NCBI GenBank assembly: GCA_017519145.1
Contig: JAFWTA010000001.1
Location: 1 to 42,718, forward strand
DNA length: 42,718 bases
Direction of reading: 5' to 3'
From: Ruminococcus sp.
GTDB taxonomy: Bacteria; Bacillota; Clostridia; Oscillospirales; Ruminococcaceae
Below, piece after piece: positions 1 to 6,656 of this stretch. The position numbers and the translations under genes were made by a program. The notes under the pieces were generated by a model. The model saw only the letters and a program-made list of their open reading frames with translations, did no database searches and was not told where the DNA came from. Within the stretch, counting starts at the first letter, position 1; every line of letters begins with the position of its first letter.

Positions 1-4
1 AATT

Positions 5-81
<77 letters not shown>

Positions 82-113
82 ATATATAGTGCAGTATCAT
101 CTGCGACTATATT

Positions 114-142
114 AGTATACCACATTTGTGATACAATGTCAA
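114..142 (-). promoter_or_regulatory. sigma-A promoter of tRNA-fMet
   Basis: TTGACA (142-137) and TATACT (119-114) are separated by exactly 17 bp on the minus strand, about 33 bp before the mature tRNA 5' end. This is a near-perfect housekeeping promoter, as expected for a stable RNA. Confidence 0.8.
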
Positions 143-182
143 CAGTGAAAAAGATATTTTTTTATTTTAACAATGTTACTTC

Positions 183-680
183 TCAAAACAGCAGCTCCAT
201 CTCTACGCATTCCCACGTTTCTCCAAGCACCGAAAAGCTCTCCGAAACACCGCTTGCCTCAAAACCTGCAGCCTTATAGCAGCTTTTAGCAGCTTGGTTT
301 TCGGCAAAGACGCCAAGTGAAAGCATTTTCGCATGAAGCACATTCTTCGCATAGATCTTAGCCATCTCTAATATTTCTCTGCCGATGCCATGTCCGCGTC
401 GTGAGCTGTCCACAATGACGAATCCAAATCGAACCACAGTCCTCTCGGCGTCGGTGTATCTGAGTATCAGGTGTCCCACTGGGACATTGCTTTCGTCCAC
501 GGCAGTCATGGGAAAGAAGTCTCCGTTTTCCGAGCAGGCAGCATAATTATCAATGATATCCTGTGGAGAAACGGGATAGTTTTCGTATCTGTCGGCGCAC
601 CACAGTCTGAACTCTCTTTCACTGCCGGTCCAACCAATGATATAATCCGCGTCGGTTTCCATGAACTCTCTGAGTACCAT
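183..680 (-). CDS. GNAT family N-acetyltransferase (RimJ/RimL-like)
   Basis: 165-aa cytoplasmic protein of the Gcn5-related N-acetyltransferase fold. The acetyl-CoA motif A is visible as VDSSRRGHGIGREIL near residue 90-105, followed by the motif B region (LGVFAENQAAKSCYKAAGFE), where Asn and Tyr sit in their usual places. It would transfer acetyl from acetyl-CoA to an amine; the substrate cannot be told. The start has a GAGGTG Shine-Dalgarno 5 nt upstream. It begins 9 nt after the stop of another GNAT gene, so the two are probably co-transcribed from the promoter at 1147-1174. Confidence 0.85.
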   Translation of the reverse strand: MVLREFMETDADYIIGWTGSEREFRLWCADRYENYPVSPQDIIDNYAACSENGDFFPMTAVDESNVPVGHLILRYTDAERTVVRFGFVIVDSSRRGHGIGREILEMAKIYAKNVLHAKMLSLGVFAENQAAKSCYKAAGFEASGVSESFSVLGETWECVEMELLF

Positions 681-689
681 ACATTCACC

Positions 690-1124
690 TCAAAGCCACT
701 GTATAAATGCAGTCTTATCGCTGCTGTTATAGCCTGCATTCTCATAAAAGCGGAGAATTCCTGCCTCTTTTGAGCCTGTCAGGAGCATCATCTTGTAGCA
801 ATTCTCCTTTATGGCGATCTCCTTTGCGAAGTCAAGACAGGCAGAGGCAAGACCGCGGCGGCGATAGGGAGCGGATGTGACCACATTCTCGATAAAGGCG
901 TAGGGACGCTGTCCTCGGGTCAGATTGGGTATGATGACGCAGACGCATGAAGCGGCGATAATTCCGTCCACATCGGCAACTATTATATGGTGGTCGGGGT
1001 CACTGATTATTCTGTTCCAAATCTTCATGAACCGCTGATCCTTTTCGGGAAACGGATTATCGTGAAGCTCCATATAAAGGGTCATGAGACTGTCAAGGTC
1101 ATTATTTGTAATTTCTCTTATCAC
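690..1124 (-). CDS. GNAT family N-acetyltransferase
   Basis: 144-aa acetyltransferase if read from the GTG at 1124; that start follows AAAGGAGG by 8 nt, whereas the longer reading frame from 1184 would begin upstream of the promoter, so I reject it. The CoA-binding motif is the run APYRRRGLASACL, and the C-terminal half contains the typical YENAGY segment of motif B. The substrate is unknown. It is the first gene of a two-GNAT operon with 183-680. Confidence 0.85.
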   Translation of the reverse strand: MIREITNNDLDSLMTLYMELHDNPFPEKDQRFMKIWNRIISDPDHHIIVADVDGIIAASCVCVIIPNLTRGQRPYAFIENVVTSAPYRRRGLASACLDFAKEIAIKENCYKMMLLTGSKEAGILRFYENAGYNSSDKTAFIQWL

Positions 1125-1146
1125 ATCAATCGCCTCCTTTTCTACA

Positions 1147-1174
1147 ATTATACCACACACAGGCAGAAAGTCAA
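1147..1174 (-). promoter_or_regulatory. sigma-A promoter of the GNAT pair
   Basis: TTGACT (1174-1169), 16-bp spacer, TATAAT (1152-1147) on the minus strand, about 22 bp before the GTG start at 1124. It partly abuts the T-run of the terminator of the preceding operon. Confidence 0.75.
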
Positions 1175-1175
1175 C

Positions 1176-1204
1176 AAAAAGCACTTCACATTTTGTGAAG
1201 TGCT
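1176..1204 (-). terminator. intrinsic terminator of the zinc-ribbon operon
   Basis: An 11-bp perfect stem (AGCACTTCACA with TGTGAAGTGCT, 3-nt loop, 1180-1204) is followed on the minus strand by a short T-run. It lies 6 bp after the stop of the 52-aa zinc-ribbon gene. The plus strand also has a T-rich stretch after the stem. Confidence 0.8.
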
Positions 1205-1210
1205 CTGTTT

Positions 1211-1369
1211 TTATTTTTTTAATGCAGGACCATTATAAATCTTTCCACAATATTTGCAAACATTTGCTTTTAAAACCTGATTTGAGCAACGCCCATTTTT
1301 GTAGCCTATTCTGCCACATCTTGGACATTGATATAAATCCATACCACATTTACATTTTTTGTTAGCCAT
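1211..1369 (-). CDS. small zinc-ribbon protein (52 aa)
   Basis: A 52-aa ORF. It starts at ATG 1369 with AAAGGAGC 7 nt upstream and ends in TAA, 6 bp before a strong terminator. The protein is Lys-rich and has seven cysteines, arranged as CKCG (residues 6-9), CPRC (15-18), a lone Cys28, and CKYC (38-41), so it can hold one or two structural zinc ions. No membrane segment or signal peptide is seen. It follows the zinc-ribbon membrane protein gene by 20 bp, the same strand, in an AT-rich islet, so the two are probably one transcript. Function is unknown; a nucleic-acid or protein-binding role is only a guess. Confidence 0.72.
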   Translation of the reverse strand: MANKKCKCGMDLYQCPRCGRIGYKNGRCSNQVLKANVCKYCGKIYNGPALKK

Positions 1370-1389
1370 AGATTTAGCTCCTTTAAGTT

Positions 1390-2001
1390 TTAGAATAAAA
1401 CTACATCTTTAATCACTATTTTAGATATTTTCGATCCTGAATCTACTTGATACATATCATTAAATGTATACTTTTCATCTTTTTTCAAAGCATCTGTCAC
1501 TATCCGACATGTTGTAATTGCTCTATCATATTCATTGTATACATCAAAATAAACACTAATACCTACTTTACAATCAACTTTAGCCGTAATTTCACCTTTA
1601 ACTGTAAGATATGAAATATCTTCATTATAGTCTACAGTAAAACCGCTTAAAGACACTTGCTCATTGCTTTTGAAATCACCATAATCAACTTCTATTCCAC
1701 TATCAAAGATTAATATAATGATAGACAATAATATGGAAATTGCACCAATGCCACCTAATAAGGCTACAAAAATTTTTTTGGCACTTGGCTTAGTCGTATT
1801 TTTGACTTTTGTTTTATCAGCAGGATTAGCAGCCTGATTGCTTTTAAAATTCTGAGAAGCTATCTGTCCGTTTTCCTTTGGCTGTTCAGAAGCAGGAACT
1901 ACATTAGGATTATTTACAGGAACTTCATCAACTTTTGCTCCACACGAGGAGCAGAATGCAACTCCGTCCTGGATTTCTTTACCGCAGTTTTTACAGATCA
2001 T
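1390..2001 (-). CDS. zinc-ribbon membrane protein with C-terminal beta domain
   Basis: 203 aa. Residues 1-25 form a zinc ribbon (CKNCGKEI then CSSCGAKV), followed by a polar, Gln/Asn/Lys-rich linker, one transmembrane helix at about 78-100, and a roughly 95-residue C-terminal domain of alternating beta-like segments that would lie outside the cell. This layout (cytosolic zinc ribbon, TM, exported beta domain similar in feel to FxLYD/DUF4352 proteins) is common in Clostridia, but its job is not known. Base composition is clearly more AT-rich than the flanking genes. A 22-aa leader ORF overlaps its start, and a consensus promoter precedes that. Confidence 0.75.
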   Translation of the reverse strand: MICKNCGKEIQDGVAFCSSCGAKVDEVPVNNPNVVPASEQPKENGQIASQNFKSNQAANPADKTKVKNTTKPSAKKIFVALLGGIGAISILLSIIILIFDSGIEVDYGDFKSNEQVSLSGFTVDYNEDISYLTVKGEITAKVDCKVGISVYFDVYNEYDRAITTCRIVTDALKKDEKYTFNDMYQVDSGSKISKIVIKDVVLF

Positions 2002-2059
2002 AATTATACCCCCATTTTAATTTTTTGTTTTCTTCAATTTCATAAATATATAACTTCAT
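1991..2059 (-). CDS. possible 22-aa leader peptide ORF
   Basis: ATG at 2059 is preceded by GGGAGG with an 8-nt spacer, a stronger Shine-Dalgarno than that of the next gene. It encodes 22 residues rich in Tyr, Lys and Glu, and its stop lies 11 nt inside the zinc-ribbon gene that starts at 2001. It sits first on the transcript made from the promoter at 2090-2118. It could couple translation of the downstream gene or be a small protein of its own. There is no comparative evidence here, so the call is tentative. Confidence 0.35.
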   Translation of the reverse strand: MKLYIYEIEENKKLKWGYNYDL

Positions 2060-2089
2060 TGTCCATACCTCCCTGATTTTATTATATTC

Positions 2090-2118
2090 ATTATAACATT
2101 TATAATGCTTACAGTCAA
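2090..2118 (-). promoter_or_regulatory. sigma-A promoter of the zinc-ribbon operon
   Basis: TTGACT (2118-2113), 17-bp spacer, TATAAT (2095-2090) on the minus strand, 30 bp before the leader ORF. The divergent XRE regulator gene starts about 70 bp away, so the regulator could act here. Confidence 0.75.
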
Positions 2119-2190
2119 TATTTAATGCTACAAATTAATTTATTCCGTTTTGTAAATAATGTATAATGAATAGTGTAAGGGAGTGAAGCT

Positions 2191-2529
2191 ATGGAAAAAG
2201 AAATAGATTACGTCGCACTTGGAATGCGTATCCGCAAAGCCCGAAAAGATCATCATGTCACGCAGGAACACCTCGGAGAGATATGCGAGCTTTCTACTGC
2301 ACATATAGGTCATATCGAAAGAGGCACCCGTATCCCATCACTTGATACGCTTTTCAGAATATCACAAGCCCTTGGCGTAAGTATAGATCACCTGATATTC
2401 GACTCCGTTGCTCCTGATGAAAATATGCTTACATCGATCAACTCCATACTTCAAAATAAAGATAAGCGCAAGGTAAAGACATTTTTGACCATAATCCGCG
2501 CCATAGCGGATAAGATCGACGAATTATAA
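2191..2529 (+). CDS. XRE-family transcriptional regulator
   Basis: 112 aa. Residues 10-65 form a canonical Cro/C1 helix-turn-helix (LGMRIRKARK, then VTQEHLGEICELSTAHIGHIERG as the HTH core, then PSLDTLFRISQALGVSID). The remaining about 40 residues are charged helix, likely a dimerisation segment. SinR-like single-domain repressors have this build. The start has GGGAGTG upstream; a TATAAT at 2162-2167 is a plausible -10 box although no good -35 goes with it. It is divergent from the zinc-ribbon operon, which makes that operon and itself the first candidates as targets. Confidence 0.88.
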   Translation: MEKEIDYVALGMRIRKARKDHHVTQEHLGEICELSTAHIGHIERGTRIPSLDTLFRISQALGVSIDHLIFDSVAPDENMLTSINSILQNKDKRKVKTFLTIIRAIADKIDEL

Positions 2530-2568
2530 AAAACGTCCTATGATAAAATTTCATCATAGGACGTTTTT
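2530..2568. terminator. bidirectional intrinsic terminator
   Basis: Perfect 15-bp stem (AAAACGTCCTATGAT against ATCATAGGACGTTTT) with a T-run on either strand. It lies between the stop of the XRE regulator and the convergent GNAT gene that ends at 2581, so it can serve both. Confidence 0.88.
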
Positions 2569-2580
2569 ATTATGTAATAT

Positions 2581-3030
2581 TTAAAGTTCAAGGGACATAA
2601 AAACATCTGCCCTTTCGTTTGAATTATATCGCTCTATAGGCTTAAAGCCCATTTTTGTATACAGCCGCATTGCCCTTTCATAGACGGATACGGTGTCCAG
2701 AACCATCTGTGAAAAGCCGCTGTTCCGTGCAAAGCTGACGGCTGTCTCTGCAAGTCGGAAGCCCAGCTTCTGACTGTGATACTTTTTGTAAAGATAAAGC
2801 CCCTTCAGCTCGCACCGTATATCGCTGAGCTTCTTCACAGCCACAGTGCCGATGACTTCATTGCTGTCCATAAGGCACCAGAAGCCCATGAAATTATGCT
2901 CAATATCTGCAAAAACAGCGTGTCTGCCCTGAGGCTCAAAGACCTTTCCGGACTCGGGAAATACTTCCGCAAGGAAGCTCAGGACCGCACCGCGCATACT
3001 CTCATTGTATTCTGTAATAATATAATTCAC
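2581..3030 (-). CDS. GNAT family N-acetyltransferase
   Basis: 149 aa, single acetyltransferase domain. The CoA region reads LYLYKKYHSQKLGFRLAETA, a slightly degenerate form of the R/Q-x-x-G-x-G/A loop, followed by LDTVSVYERAMRLYTKMGF (motif B). Substrate unknown. Its ATG overlaps the stop of the upstream 328-aa gene by 4 nt (ATGA), so the two are probably translationally coupled. It is the last gene of the cupin operon. Confidence 0.85.
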   Translation of the reverse strand: MNYIITEYNESMRGAVLSFLAEVFPESGKVFEPQGRHAVFADIEHNFMGFWCLMDSNEVIGTVAVKKLSDIRCELKGLYLYKKYHSQKLGFRLAETAVSFARNSGFSQMVLDTVSVYERAMRLYTKMGFKPIERYNSNERADVFMSLEL

Positions 3031-4013
3031 TCCTTACCAAGAGCTCTTTTGATCGCCTCTCGCTCCTGCTCTCCTTTCTTGCGTAATCTTTCTGCAAACT
3101 TACTCTCCCCCATGCTCTCAGCCGTAACAGCAAGAGCGTCATATTCCACGGGAGCCATTTTATTGAACATCTTTTTGATCGCAGGTCGTATAGCAGCCCA
3201 TATCTCGGCTTTTCTCTCCACGTTCTCACAAATAAGCCGATTTCCCACACTATAATAAGTTCTGTCGTGAGTTTTTAGTAAACCGAGCCTCTCCATAAAA
3301 ACCTCCGCAGCCCTGTCACCTTCGCCCTTATCAGCCAGCATGAGGATATAGTCCTCCGCCGCGCTGCAAAGATCCCACTCGTACTTGGGCGGCTGCGCAA
3401 GATAGGTCTCATATATCCCCGTAACCGCCTGTTCCCTGTCGCACATTCTTTTCGTAGCATGTTCGGCATAGAGTTCAAGTTGTTTCAGTTTCTCAAGACC
3501 GAGGGGCTGCTCCTTGAAAATATCCACGAATTTACAGGCATAATCCTGTCTGCCCAGATCATCCGCCAGCCATATACAGTTCTCGAGAGTCAGCTCCTCA
3601 AGGGGCTTGAACCGCTTCATACAGTGATCCTTGTCATAGCCCAGCTCACAGTCAAAATTGGCATTCTTTGCCCTTTCAAACAGAGCATCGTCCTCGGGTC
3701 GCTGATATCTGCCGAGGAGACAGGTCAGCAGCTCCAGATTTACACCTACGCCCTGAAAGGACTCGTTCTCACGGGAAATGACCTCAGTTTCAAAGAGCTC
3801 TCTGACAGCGTCTTCTATTTTCTCCGCCTGATAGCCGCCGTACATCAGCTGGTAGCACAGCCTTGTACGGTTGACATAGTTCTTATCGGTGTCGCCGTAT
3901 TCCTCGTCGTTCTCCTTGCAGTAAAGGTAATCCGTCTTGTCGCCCGAGAGGTATCTTTCGGAATCGCCGCGGCTTTCGTCCATCATTTTATACAGTAATT
4001 CCTTGTAGTTCAT
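3027..4013 (-). CDS. hypothetical all-helical protein (328 aa)
   Basis: I do not recognise the family. The sequence has no signal peptide or membrane segment, is acidic, and reads as a succession of amphipathic helices with recurrent Tyr/Trp/Leu and Ala positions, which would suit a TPR-like or other alpha-solenoid fold. Cysteines are scattered with no metal-binding spacing. It lies 27 bp after a cupin gene and overlaps a GNAT gene by 4 nt, hence an operon of three cytosolic proteins. No catalytic motif is visible, so I assign no function. Confidence 0.75.
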   Translation of the reverse strand: MNYKELLYKMMDESRGDSERYLSGDKTDYLYCKENDEEYGDTDKNYVNRTRLCYQLMYGGYQAEKIEDAVRELFETEVISRENESFQGVGVNLELLTCLLGRYQRPEDDALFERAKNANFDCELGYDKDHCMKRFKPLEELTLENCIWLADDLGRQDYACKFVDIFKEQPLGLEKLKQLELYAEHATKRMCDREQAVTGIYETYLAQPPKYEWDLCSAAEDYILMLADKGEGDRAAEVFMERLGLLKTHDRTYYSVGNRLICENVERKAEIWAAIRPAIKKMFNKMAPVEYDALAVTAESMGESKFAERLRKKGEQEREAIKRALGKE

Positions 4014-4040
4014 ATAGCTGCTCCTTGGATATATGCTTTA

Positions 4041-4379
4041 TTATTTTACTCTCTTTCCGCCGAATGCGTGGATAGTCCTTGTGCCTGCCCTGCAGCTTCC
4101 GCCCTGCACCGTCCCCTTGGGGATAAAGAGCTCGTCCCCTGCACGGAGAACAGTTGCTTCACCGTTTATAGTGACAGTGTACTCCCCCTCCACGCATATC
4201 ATGTACTCGTCATAGTCGTGAACGTGCTCCTTTGACACTCTGTCATGGGGATAGCTCCAGAAAGCCATCTGGCTTCCGTCGGGAGCGGTATAGTAGTAGC
4301 CCTCGATATCGGGAGTATTCTGCTGTCCGGACGGTATCCTGTTGGCAGCTCGCTTCATAAAATCGGGAAAGTCTTTCAT
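4041..4379 (-). CDS. cupin-domain protein
   Basis: 112 aa from ATG 4379, chosen because GGAGG lies 5 nt upstream; the alternative TTG/ATG codons further up lie over or before this Shine-Dalgarno. Cupin motif 1 is EHVHDYDEYMICVEGE (His, His, Glu ligands present) and motif 2 is AGDELFIPKGTVQGG with a final GTRTIHAFGG, so a single small beta-barrel binding a metal and a small ligand is expected. The final motif 2 His is in the IHAF segment. Ligand and reaction are unknown. First gene of the operon that continues with the 328-aa protein and a GNAT. Confidence 0.82.
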   Translation of the reverse strand: MKDFPDFMKRAANRIPSGQQNTPDIEGYYYTAPDGSQMAFWSYPHDRVSKEHVHDYDEYMICVEGEYTVTINGEATVLRAGDELFIPKGTVQGGSCRAGTRTIHAFGGKRVK

Positions 4380-4423
4380 AGTATCCTCCATAGTGTTCAA
4401 ACAGTCCGCAAATTTATAAATAC

Positions 4424-4452
4424 ATCATAGCATATTATTATAGATAAAGCAA
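4424..4452 (-). promoter_or_regulatory. likely promoter of the cupin operon
   Basis: TTGCTT (4452-4447), 17-bp spacer, TATGAT (4429-4424) on the minus strand, 45 bp upstream of the cupin start. Confidence 0.55.
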
Positions 4453-4473
4453 GGGATGCGGTGTTGTCTGCAC

Positions 4474-4508
4474 CAAAAAACAAAAAGCAGACCCCTAATG
4501 GGGTCTGC
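4474..4508 (-). terminator. intrinsic terminator of first dockerin gene
   Basis: Nine-bp stem GCAGACCCC/GGGGTCTGC with 4-nt loop (4487-4508), followed on the minus strand by a T-rich tract. The hairpin is almost identical to the one behind the paralogous gene (5575-5606), showing that the terminator was copied with the gene. Confidence 0.9.
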
Positions 4509-4543
4509 ATCGTATGAGCAAATATAGTTTAAAGCTTATCCGA

Positions 4544-5230
4544 TCAAGCCTGAACGTCTCCGAGGCTGTTTATCTCTCTGTTTACAAACTTAGAGATAAG
4601 AGTAGCATCATAAGCTGTTACCCGACCGTCGCCGTCAACGTCTGCTGCTTTCTTATTGATCTTATTGTACTTATCAGGATTTGCAAGGTGCTGTCTGATA
4701 TAGATACCGTCGCTGAGGTCTACCTTCTTGTCCTTGTTTGCATCGCCAACGAGAACATAATACTCACTTACTCTGCAATCCATATCATAGGTACGAGTAA
4801 CTCTGTCCTTTTTCCAGTTGTTTACGCCAAACAGATCTATATCCTGATTAGCTATGAAGTTCTCGAGAGCTGCGTCTACTGCTGTGCAATCAAATGTCTC
4901 TGAAGAAACAGGACCTTTGTAGTATGAAAGCATCTCTGACTCGATGGAAAGGAAGCTTCTGCCTGTCTGAGGAGTGCTGTGATAGAAGCTGCCGGAAACG
5001 AGTGCCTTGCACTTGCGGGAAACAGTAGTATTGGTGTTGTTGCCTGTTAAGTACCTGTCAAGATTGAATTCATAGAGCGGAATATCGCTTGCGTCTACTG
5101 ATGTATAAACTCTGAATGTCATGACACGGTTGTTAGTTGCAGCGTTTGAAGTCACTGCGTTTGCCATAGGAAGTGCGCACATTACTGCTGCGGAGAGAGT
5201 TGCTGTAAGTTTTGCGATCATTTTTTTCAT
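4544..5230 (-). CDS. secreted dockerin protein, tandem paralogue 1 (228 aa)
   Basis: Residues 1-31 are a signal peptide (MKK, hydrophobic core, cleavage probably after SNAA). Residues 35-155 are a beta-rich module of unknown family containing HSTPQTGRSFLSIES, shared with the neighbouring paralogue. Residues 160-225 form a type I dockerin with two calcium-binding loops, DANKDKKVDLSD and DVDGDGRVTAYD, each followed by an F-hand helix. Dockerins bind cohesins of scaffoldins, so the protein should be displayed in a cellulosome or on the cell surface. The unknown module has no glycosidase signature that I can see; binding or structural roles are possible. Leader: TATAAT at 5291-5286 and a small hairpin before the AGAAAGGA Shine-Dalgarno. 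Confidence 0.88.
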   Translation of the reverse strand: MKKMIAKLTATLSAAVMCALPMANAVTSNAATNNRVMTFRVYTSVDASDIPLYEFNLDRYLTGNNTNTTVSRKCKALVSGSFYHSTPQTGRSFLSIESEMLSYYKGPVSSETFDCTAVDAALENFIANQDIDLFGVNNWKKDRVTRTYDMDCRVSEYYVLVGDANKDKKVDLSDGIYIRQHLANPDKYNKINKKAADVDGDGRVTAYDATLISKFVNREINSLGDVQA

Positions 5231-5574
5231 TGTTAATGATTCCTTTCTGAAAATGTTTTATGGGAGGTCACTGCCTCCGAGAAATATTATACTGACCAAT
5301 TATTGCTATCTCGAATTTGTTGCACATGGTTAACGTAAAATTGTAAAATCATCCAAAACAGCGAGGCTCTTTTCAGTCAGATATATAGTATATTTTCTTT
5401 ATATTGCGTCACTTTTCACAATTTTACTCCATTCTGCTCACAAAAAGTTGAAAGACGTTCAAGGAAGGATTTTTCACCGTTTTCTGTGTTCCTGACGAAG
5501 TTTTTGCAGTTCCTTTTGTCAAAAATTGCGGTCAGCAGAACTCCGTGAGATCCACGCTGACCTTATGCCGCAGT
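5231..5574 (-). promoter_or_regulatory. 5' region of dockerin gene 1 (no gene)
   Basis: About 345 bp without a credible ORF. On the minus strand it has TATAAT (5291-5286) with no good -35, then a leader hairpin GGAGG/CCTCC (5278-5263) and AGAAAGGA before the start. Further upstream an inverted repeat GGTCAGC/GCTGACC (about 5532-5564) can form a stem of unknown use. The rest is AT-rich and featureless to me. Confidence 0.5.
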
Positions 5575-5606
5575 CAATAAAAAAGCAGACCCCGAATGGG
5601 GTCTGC
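5575..5606 (-). terminator. intrinsic terminator of second dockerin gene
   Basis: Stem GCAGACCCC/GGGGTCTGC with 4-nt loop (5585-5606) followed by a T-run on the minus strand. Same stem sequence as the terminator at 4487-4508; flanking bases are similar too. Confidence 0.9.
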
Positions 5607-5643
5607 ACCGTATGAGCATATAGAATTATTGAAGTTTATCCGA

Positions 5644-6330
5644 TCAAGCCTGAACGTCGCCGAAGCTGTTTACAAGCTTAGCAATATATCTCTGGATGAG
5701 CAGAGCATCGTAAGTATTGATGAAGCCGTTTCCGTCAACGTCAGCAGCCTTCTGGTCGATGCCTGAGTACTTAACGGGGTTAGCAACGAACTGCTTGATG
5801 TAAACAGCATCGCTGAGCTCGATAGTGCCATTGCGGTTTGTATCACCAACAAGAACGATCTCTTCGCTTACCTGATCCTCGAAATCATCATAGTAATCAG
5901 TGTAACCTTCGTTTCTCCAGTCATTGAAAGCCCAGATCACCTTTGTGATGCTGTTTTTGAAACCATTGACATTAGCGTTTGCATATGTGCAGTCATAGGT
6001 CTCTGTTGCAGCAATGCCCTCGAAGCGGAGGAGTCCGTCTGACTCGATGAAGAGGCAGCTTCTGCCGGTCTGAGGTGTTGTGTGATCGATGTCTCCTGCT
6101 AAGAATACCTTGTATCCGCGGAAAGTTGTTGTGTTCTTGTAAGAACCGCCAAAGCGTCTGTCATACTCGAACTCGTGGAGGTCATAGTCTGATGCATCAA
6201 TGCTGATGTAGGTTCTGAAAGTCTTGACAGGTGTTGTAGCAGCACTTGAAGTGATTGCGTTTGCCATAGGAAGTGCACACATTACTGCTGCGGAGAGAGC
6301 TGCGGTGATTTTTGCGATTGTTTTTTTCAT
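5644..6330 (-). CDS. secreted dockerin protein, tandem paralogue 2 (228 aa)
   Basis: Same length and plan as the gene at 4544-5230: signal peptide (residues 1-31, nearly identical MKK...MCALPMANA stretch), an unclassified beta-rich module with the shared TTPQTGRSCLFIES segment, and a C-terminal type I dockerin with loops DTNRNGTIELSD and DVDGNGFINTYD, ending in the same GDVQA. The N-terminal modules have diverged more than the signal peptide, dockerin and terminator, suggesting an old duplication with different selection on the module. Cellulosome or surface location is inferred from the dockerin; the module function is unknown. Confidence 0.88.
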   Translation of the reverse strand: MKKTIAKITAALSAAVMCALPMANAITSSAATTPVKTFRTYISIDASDYDLHEFEYDRRFGGSYKNTTTFRGYKVFLAGDIDHTTPQTGRSCLFIESDGLLRFEGIAATETYDCTYANANVNGFKNSITKVIWAFNDWRNEGYTDYYDDFEDQVSEEIVLVGDTNRNGTIELSDAVYIKQFVANPVKYSGIDQKAADVDGNGFINTYDALLIQRYIAKLVNSFGDVQA

Positions 6331-6606
6331 TGTTGGATAATTCCTTTCTGAATAAATTTTATTGACGAGACTTATGTCTCCGCAGTAATTATACTGCTCA
6401 TTTCATGTTACTGCTCATTTTCACCAACTTTTTTCGTGCATTATACATAACTTCCAGTTTGTCTGTATCAATATTTCAGCGATTTCAAGCCAGTTAACAG
6501 ATCGTTCACTATACTTTGTCGAACTTCTTTCCGCAGCCCGCACTAAAAAATGCAGGGCTATTTTTCGTTCTCTCTTCCCCCCATTTATTGCGCGAAGAAG
6601 CGTAGC
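6331..6606 (-). promoter_or_regulatory. 5' region of dockerin gene 2 (no gene)
   Basis: About 275 bp without a supported gene. Minus strand: TATAAT (6393-6388) without a consensus -35, then a leader hairpin GAGAC-4 nt-GTCTC (6380-6367) and AGAAAGGAAT before the start, matching the plan of gene 1. Between 6420 and 6606 I see only an imperfect hairpin (AGCCCGCA against TGCAGGGCT, about 6536-6557). Confidence 0.5.
6392..6420 (-). repeat. direct repeat overlapping the -10/-35 region of dockerin gene 2
   Basis: The 12-mer AAATGAGCAGTA occurs twice on the minus strand (6420-6409 and 6403-6392), period 17 bp; the second copy runs into the TATAAT box. Position and spacing suit a regulator-binding site in a promoter with a weak -35. 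Confidence 0.5.
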
Positions 6607-6642
6607 CAAAAAAGGTGCTGACCGATTTTTGCGGTCAGCACC
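6607..6642 (-). terminator. intrinsic terminator after galactokinase
   Basis: Eleven-bp stem GGTGCTGACCG/CGGTCAGCACC with 7-nt loop (6614-6642), followed on the minus strand by six Ts; 14 bp after the galK stop. Confidence 0.9.
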
Positions 6643-6656
6643 CTAATTATGGCAAA

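Noticed and set aside
6421-6609. 62-codon minus-strand ORF between galK and dockerin gene 2
   Set aside because: No Shine-Dalgarno, no domain, and it would be read from no visible promoter.
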